This document shows, in pieces, positions 60,236-64,000 of a stretch of DNA of 64,000 nucleotides (within the stretch, counting starts at the first letter, position 1; each line of letters begins with the position of its first letter). Origin of the DNA: Luteibacter yeojuensis (GTDB taxonomy: Bacteria; Pseudomonadota; Gammaproteobacteria; Xanthomonadales; Rhodanobacteraceae); contig NZ_JAAQTL010000001.1 of the NCBI RefSeq assembly GCF_011742875.1, positions 2,852,001 through 2,916,000 on the forward strand. Reading direction: 5' to 3'. The position numbers and the translations under genes are program-made. The notes below the pieces were generated by a model. That model saw nothing but the letters and a program-made list of their open reading frames with translations, was not told the origin of the DNA and searched no databases.

Positions 60236-62590
60236 CTACTCGAGGACTCCCACGACCAGCGCGCGCGCATCCGTCCGGCCCTGGTCGTCCACCACGCGGA
60301 CGAGGAAGCGCCCGGCGTGTTCGGGGGCCCACATCAGCGACTGGCCGCCGGGGACACTGCCGAGGTACGTGTCGTCGACGAACCAGTAAAGCGTCCGCGA
60401 CCCCGCATCGGCCGTGGCCGTGAAGGCGATCCGCTCGCTCCCCACGCGCGAGACCCTCACCTGGTAACTGCTGCCCTTCAAAGGCGACGTGATCCTCGGA
60501 GGATCCCCGGCCGGCTGGCCTCCGCCCTGGCAATCGGGAAGCGCGGGCGGCGTCCGTCGCGGCATGCCTGCCTGGGCGAAGACCCGCGCGAGGTCGGAAG
60601 GCCAGTACTCGTACACCTCGGTTCGCGTCCGCGCCGGGTCGTAGGGTGGGCACGCGGGCTTGCCGGTGGCGATGTCGACGACCACCGGCCGGTGCACGTT
60701 ACTCACACGGATGGGCGATTTGCCGGGAATGAACCAGGTGCTGCCCACTTGCGGACACCAGCTGTTCGGCAGGTCGCCGCTGGCGAGGCAGACCGGCACG
60801 CGCCGCACGTTCGGCGGATTGCGCCGGATCGGTTCGGCGAGGCCCGGGCGTTCGGCGCGCAAAGCATCGGCGATACGGAAGAACAGCGGCGCCGCCGCGT
60901 CGATCCCCACGAACGCCGGATTGCCGGCGCCATCGAAGTTGCCGATCCACACCACGAGCACATACGGCCCGAAACTTCCGGCCGTCCAGGCGTCGCGGAA
61001 ACTCCATGACGTGCCCGTCTTCCAGTACAGCGGCAGGCGCGAGGGCTGTGCCGCCGCCGCATCGTCGGGCCGCGGATTCTGCCGCAGGATGTCCATGACC
61101 ATGAAGCTCGCTTCCTCGCTCAGCAGGCGCGTGCCGCGCGATGTCGGCGTGCTTTCCAGCAGGCGCAGCGGCCGAAGCTCGCCGCGGTTCGCGAGCATGG
61201 CGTAGAGACCGGCGAGTTCCTGCATCGTGACCTCGCCACCGCCGAGCACCAGGGCGAGTCCGTAGTGCTGTTCGCTCGCCATGCGCGAGATGCCGGCATC
61301 GCGGAGGAACTGGTAGAGGTTGGGCGAGGCGAGTTTCGCCGCGATCTGCACGGCGGGGATGTTGCGACTGCGTATCAGTGCCTGCGTCGCCGTCACGGGT
61401 CCGAGGAAGTGGCCATCGAAGTTCTCCGGCGTATAGGGACCGAAGGCGGACGGTACGTCGCGCAGCACGGTTTCCGGATGCAGCACGCCCTGGTCGAACC
61501 CCAGCGCGTAGATGAAGGGCTTCAGCGTCGAACCCGGCGAGCGCTTGGCCAGCGTGCCGTTGACCTGGCCCTGGATCGAGGCGTCGAAATAGTCGGCCGA
61601 TCCGACCATGGCCTTCACGCCCATGTCGCGCGTATCGACGAGGATCGCCGCGGCATTGCGGATGCCGCGTTCGCCACCGCGCGCCACGTACTGCCGCACC
61701 TGGCGTTCCAGGCTGTGCTGCAGCCCCAGGTCGAGGGTGGTGGCGACACGCATTTCGGCGTCGCCGCCGAGCCGACGCTCCGCCAGCACCTGTTCCACGA
61801 AATGCGGCGCTTCGAACGGCAGGCGCGAAAGGGGGCGAAGGCGCAGCGGCAGTTCGAACAGGGGGCGGGCCGAGGCATCGACGGGATACCGGGCGATCCA
61901 GCGGGCGAACAGGCGGTCGCGCGATGCCTTCAACGCCGTGTCGATCACCGCCGTGCCGCCGACACGGCCGGGCAGGCCCCGCGCCGGCTCCTGCGGAATC
62001 ACCGCGAGCGTGAGCGCTTCCGGCAGGCTGAGCCGCGCGGGTGCCTTGCCGAAGTAGGCGAGGCTTGCCGCGCCCACCCCTTCCACGTTGCGACCGAAGG
62101 GCGCGGCGTTGAGGTAGGCCTCGAGGATGTCGTGCTTGGAGTGGAACAGCTCCAGCTGCAGCGCCCTTCCCACCTGCACGAGCTTGCCGCCGGGCGTTCG
62201 CGTGTCCAGATGCCACATCAGGCGGGCCAGCTGCATCGTGATCGTCGATCCGCCCTGGGGATGCCCGCCGCGAACGTAGGTCACCCACGCGCCGCGCAGC
62301 AGGCCCCAGGCGCTGACCCCCGGATGCCAGCGAAACCAGCGGTCCTCGTGCAGCAGCACCGCATCGACCATCGAGGGCGAGATGTCCTCGAGGGGCACCC
62401 ACAGGCGATAGCGCTGGTCGCTGGCGAGGGTGAGGCGCAGCAGGCGGCCGTTCGCGTCGTATACCGCCGTGGAGGACGGAAACGCCGCGCGCAGCGGATC
62501 GTGTGGCCAGAGCCGGCATCCCACGAGGATGCCGGCGACGAGCAGAATGGCCGCGAGGGCGTTGTGCCAGCGGGGAAGACGAAGCCTCAG
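60236..62590 (-). CDS. pbpC: penicillin-binding protein 1C
   Basis: This protein is a bifunctional murein synthase of the PBP1C type. The glycosyltransferase domain has EDRWFRWHPGV and GGSTITMQLARL. The transpeptidase has SPGSTLKPF (active Ser), RSRNIPAVQIA and WKTGTSWSFRDAW, and a PBP1C C-terminal domain follows. No ATG, GTG or TTG gives a protein with its membrane anchor. A CTG at 62588-62590, with GGTGGAG eight bases before it, does (LAAILLVAGILVG), yielding 784 residues. A GTG at 62524 would cut the anchor off. The CTG overlaps the stop of the alpha-2-macroglobulin gene, its usual partner. Confidence 0.85.
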   Translation of the reverse strand: MRLRLPRWHNALAAILLVAGILVGCRLWPHDPLRAAFPSSTAVYDANGRLLRLTLASDQRYRLWVPLEDISPSMVDAVLLHEDRWFRWHPGVSAWGLLRGAWVTYVRGGHPQGGSTITMQLARLMWHLDTRTPGGKLVQVGRALQLELFHSKHDILEAYLNAAPFGRNVEGVGAASLAYFGKAPARLSLPEALTLAVIPQEPARGLPGRVGGTAVIDTALKASRDRLFARWIARYPVDASARPLFELPLRLRPLSRLPFEAPHFVEQVLAERRLGGDAEMRVATTLDLGLQHSLERQVRQYVARGGERGIRNAAAILVDTRDMGVKAMVGSADYFDASIQGQVNGTLAKRSPGSTLKPFIYALGFDQGVLHPETVLRDVPSAFGPYTPENFDGHFLGPVTATQALIRSRNIPAVQIAAKLASPNLYQFLRDAGISRMASEQHYGLALVLGGGEVTMQELAGLYAMLANRGELRPLRLLESTPTSRGTRLLSEEASFMVMDILRQNPRPDDAAAAQPSRLPLYWKTGTSWSFRDAWTAGSFGPYVLVVWIGNFDGAGNPAFVGIDAAAPLFFRIADALRAERPGLAEPIRRNPPNVRRVPVCLASGDLPNSWCPQVGSTWFIPGKSPIRVSNVHRPVVVDIATGKPACPPYDPARTRTEVYEYWPSDLARVFAQAGMPRRTPPALPDCQGGGQPAGDPPRITSPLKGSSYQVRVSRVGSERIAFTATADAGSRTLYWFVDDTYLGSVPGGQSLMWAPEHAGRFLVRVVDDQGRTDARALVVGVLE

Positions 62591-64000
62591 GGTTTTCGCT
62601 CCACCGTGATCGTGCCGCCGCCCGGCGCGCGCGCCTGCACGCTGCGGTCATACAGCGACTGCGCCAGCGCGGGCGGCACGACGAAGGTGCCGGCATTTGT
62701 TGCCTTGATCCGGTACACGAACTCCTGCACGTCGCGGCTCGCGTAACCGTAGACCACCACGCGGTCTTCGCGCACGTCGGCATAGGCCGGTGTCCAGGTG
62801 GACTCGGGGTTGCCGATGGGCGATCGCCATGCCGGCGTATCGCCGGCTTCGCCGCCACCCTCGGCATCGGCTTCGTCCCCTTCGCCGGTGCTTTCGCCCT
62901 CGGCCGACGAGTCGTCGGACGCCGGCGCGGCCGATGCCTCGGCGGGCGGCGCGGTATCGAGCACCGGTTCGAAACCACCCGGCAGGAGATCCACGATGGC
63001 GACATCCGCGACACCGTCGTCCTTCGTGGCGCGAATGCGCACATGCACGTCGATCTCGTCGCCGGTGTTCACCGTATCGACGGCCTTGCCGTCGAGCGTC
63101 GTATAACGGCGGACGATCTCGAGGCCGTCCTTGCGGACGTCGGTGGACGGCTTGCGATCGAAGCCGGTCTGGGCGACCCCGTACCAGGCGGTCGCATCGG
63201 CATCGTTGACCAGGCGCAGGCGCTGCGTGCCGGCGGACCAGTGCGCATCCAGGAGGGAGCCCCTGGGCGCGCCGATCGGCGTCACCGCGCCGTTCGCCGC
63301 GACGGCGCCGATCGAGAGCTTCGCGGTATCGCCGCCGCCGTCCTTCGCCCATGCGTCCAGCGCGAGGATGATCATGCCGGACGACAAGGTGTTGTAGTGT
63401 CCCTTCCCCAGCGGGCGCACGAGGTTTTCGACCGTCTCCGGCGGCAGGGCCTTCGCCTGTTCCGGGAAATGCTTCGACAGCAGGTAAAGCACGGTCGCGT
63501 CGCGGATCGGTGCGTCGTAGTACTCGGCATAGACATAAGCCTCGTCGGCGGACGGACGCGTGAGCAGCTTCCGCGGGCCGGCGATCAGGTCGCCGGCGAG
63601 CTTGTCCTGGTGCAGGAGCTTGTACGACGCCGCCACCCAGGCCGCGGCGAGGTCGTTCTTCCATGCCTTCGGATGAACCTCCTGCAGGCGGCGCTGTACC
63701 GAGGCGAGATCGTTGGTGGTGACGTTGCCCTGGCGGGTCAGCAGGTAGACGGCGTACGCGCGCTGACGCATCGCCGCGAGGGAATCGCCGGTGTCGTCGG
63801 CCGCGATCTGCCGCAGTGCATTGTCGGCGGAGGCGAGCATGTCGCGCGGCACGGCCACACCGCGATCGCCGGCCTCCAGCAGGTAGTGGACGGCGTAGTC
63901 GGTGACGAACGCATTCGTGTCCGGTGTCGTTGTCCACAGCCCGAAACCGCCCTGTCCGTTCTGCCTGGCGCGCAAGGTGCCGAGCAAGGCCGCCACAGGG
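62587..64000 (-). CDS. bacterial alpha-2-macroglobulin, C-terminal part (runs off window)
   Basis: The last 471 or so codons of a large periplasmic protease-trap lipoprotein are present; the 5' end, including the lipobox and any thioester, lies beyond the edge. Helical thioester-domain repeats (NAFVTDYAVHYLLEAGDRGV, DLAAAWVAASYKLLHQDK) are followed by the receptor-binding-like beta domain (DLLPGGFEPVLD, YGYASRDVQEFVYRIKATNA). That domain is interrupted by a 35-residue acidic Ser/Glu/Gly loop. It pairs with pbpC directly downstream, as in E. coli yfhM-pbpC, to protect and repair the envelope. Confidence 0.85.
   Translation of the reverse strand, partial: PVAALLGTLRARQNGQGGFGLWTTTPDTNAFVTDYAVHYLLEAGDRGVAVPRDMLASADNALRQIAADDTGDSLAAMRQRAYAVYLLTRQGNVTTNDLASVQRRLQEVHPKAWKNDLAAAWVAASYKLLHQDKLAGDLIAGPRKLLTRPSADEAYVYAEYYDAPIRDATVLYLLSKHFPEQAKALPPETVENLVRPLGKGHYNTLSSGMIILALDAWAKDGGGDTAKLSIGAVAANGAVTPIGAPRGSLLDAHWSAGTQRLRLVNDADATAWYGVAQTGFDRKPSTDVRKDGLEIVRRYTTLDGKAVDTVNTGDEIDVHVRIRATKDDGVADVAIVDLLPGGFEPVLDTAPPAEASAAPASDDSSAEGESTGEGDEADAEGGGEAGDTPAWRSPIGNPESTWTPAYADVREDRVVVYGYASRDVQEFVYRIKATNAGTFVVPPALAQSLYDRSVQARAPGGGTITVERKP

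Overview
The window is chromosomal DNA from a GC-rich gammaproteobacterium. Several things point to the Xanthomonadales, most likely Rhodanobacteraceae (Luteibacter/Dyella-like): the high G+C coding style, a cytochrome bo quinol oxidase operon followed by SURF1, a FecI/FecR/TonB-receptor unit, ArnT-like and LTA-synthase-like envelope enzymes, and dispersed REP palindromes with the core GGAGCCGCTATAGCGGC. The genus is an inference from gene content, not from a marker gene.

Layout. 1-2826: start of an aldo/keto reductase, then a three-gene BtuCDF-type ABC importer whose genes overlap by 4 bp. 2842-7448: a divergent cluster of envelope proteins, three of which carry double-Cys zinc ribbons. 7521-9260: a hybrid histidine kinase. 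9345-13894: an accessory island with a truncated RHS gene, a short secreted RHS-core protein with a variable C-terminus, two small membrane proteins that could be its immunity partners, and about 1 kb of non-coding DNA with strong hairpins. 13895-16204: an ABC-F ATPase abutting a GntR-regulator fragment, plus a hypothetical gene. 16454-20828: LTA-synthase-like, YrbL-like and ArnT-like proteins. 20975-25112: sigma factor, anti-sigma factor and TonB receptor. 25215-31302: DUF535 protein, SURF1 and cyoDCBA. 31444-38871: MFS transporter, Ada, epimerase, DUF2058 protein and a large secreted glycosidase-like protein.

The most striking region is 38882-56620, a long co-directional minus-strand array. 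It starts as a chaperone-usher fimbrial operon (pilin, chaperone, usher). It continues without a break into a complete IncP/RP4-type mating-pair-formation set in canonical order: trbB, C, D, E, F, G, H, I, J, L, N. It then closes with a two-domain fimbrial adhesin and a lipoprotein. The type IV secretion genes therefore sit between the usher and the tip adhesin of a chaperone-usher operon. No coupling ATPase (TraG/VirD4) or relaxase is visible. TrbL carries a very long hydrophilic tail with five 49-residue repeats. A terminator-like hairpin with a U-tract lies in the leader just before the first pilin gene.

56781-64000: a terminator, a sugar-proton symporter, a VOC protein, a soluble double-PAS chemotaxis transducer, PBP1C (probably with a CTG start) and the C-terminal part of a bacterial alpha-2-macroglobulin. 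The last two form the usual paired defence and repair module. REP pairs mark several convergent or tandem gene boundaries (25135-25219, 32805-32882, 34010-34101), and in two places a REP supplies the stop codon of the flanking gene.
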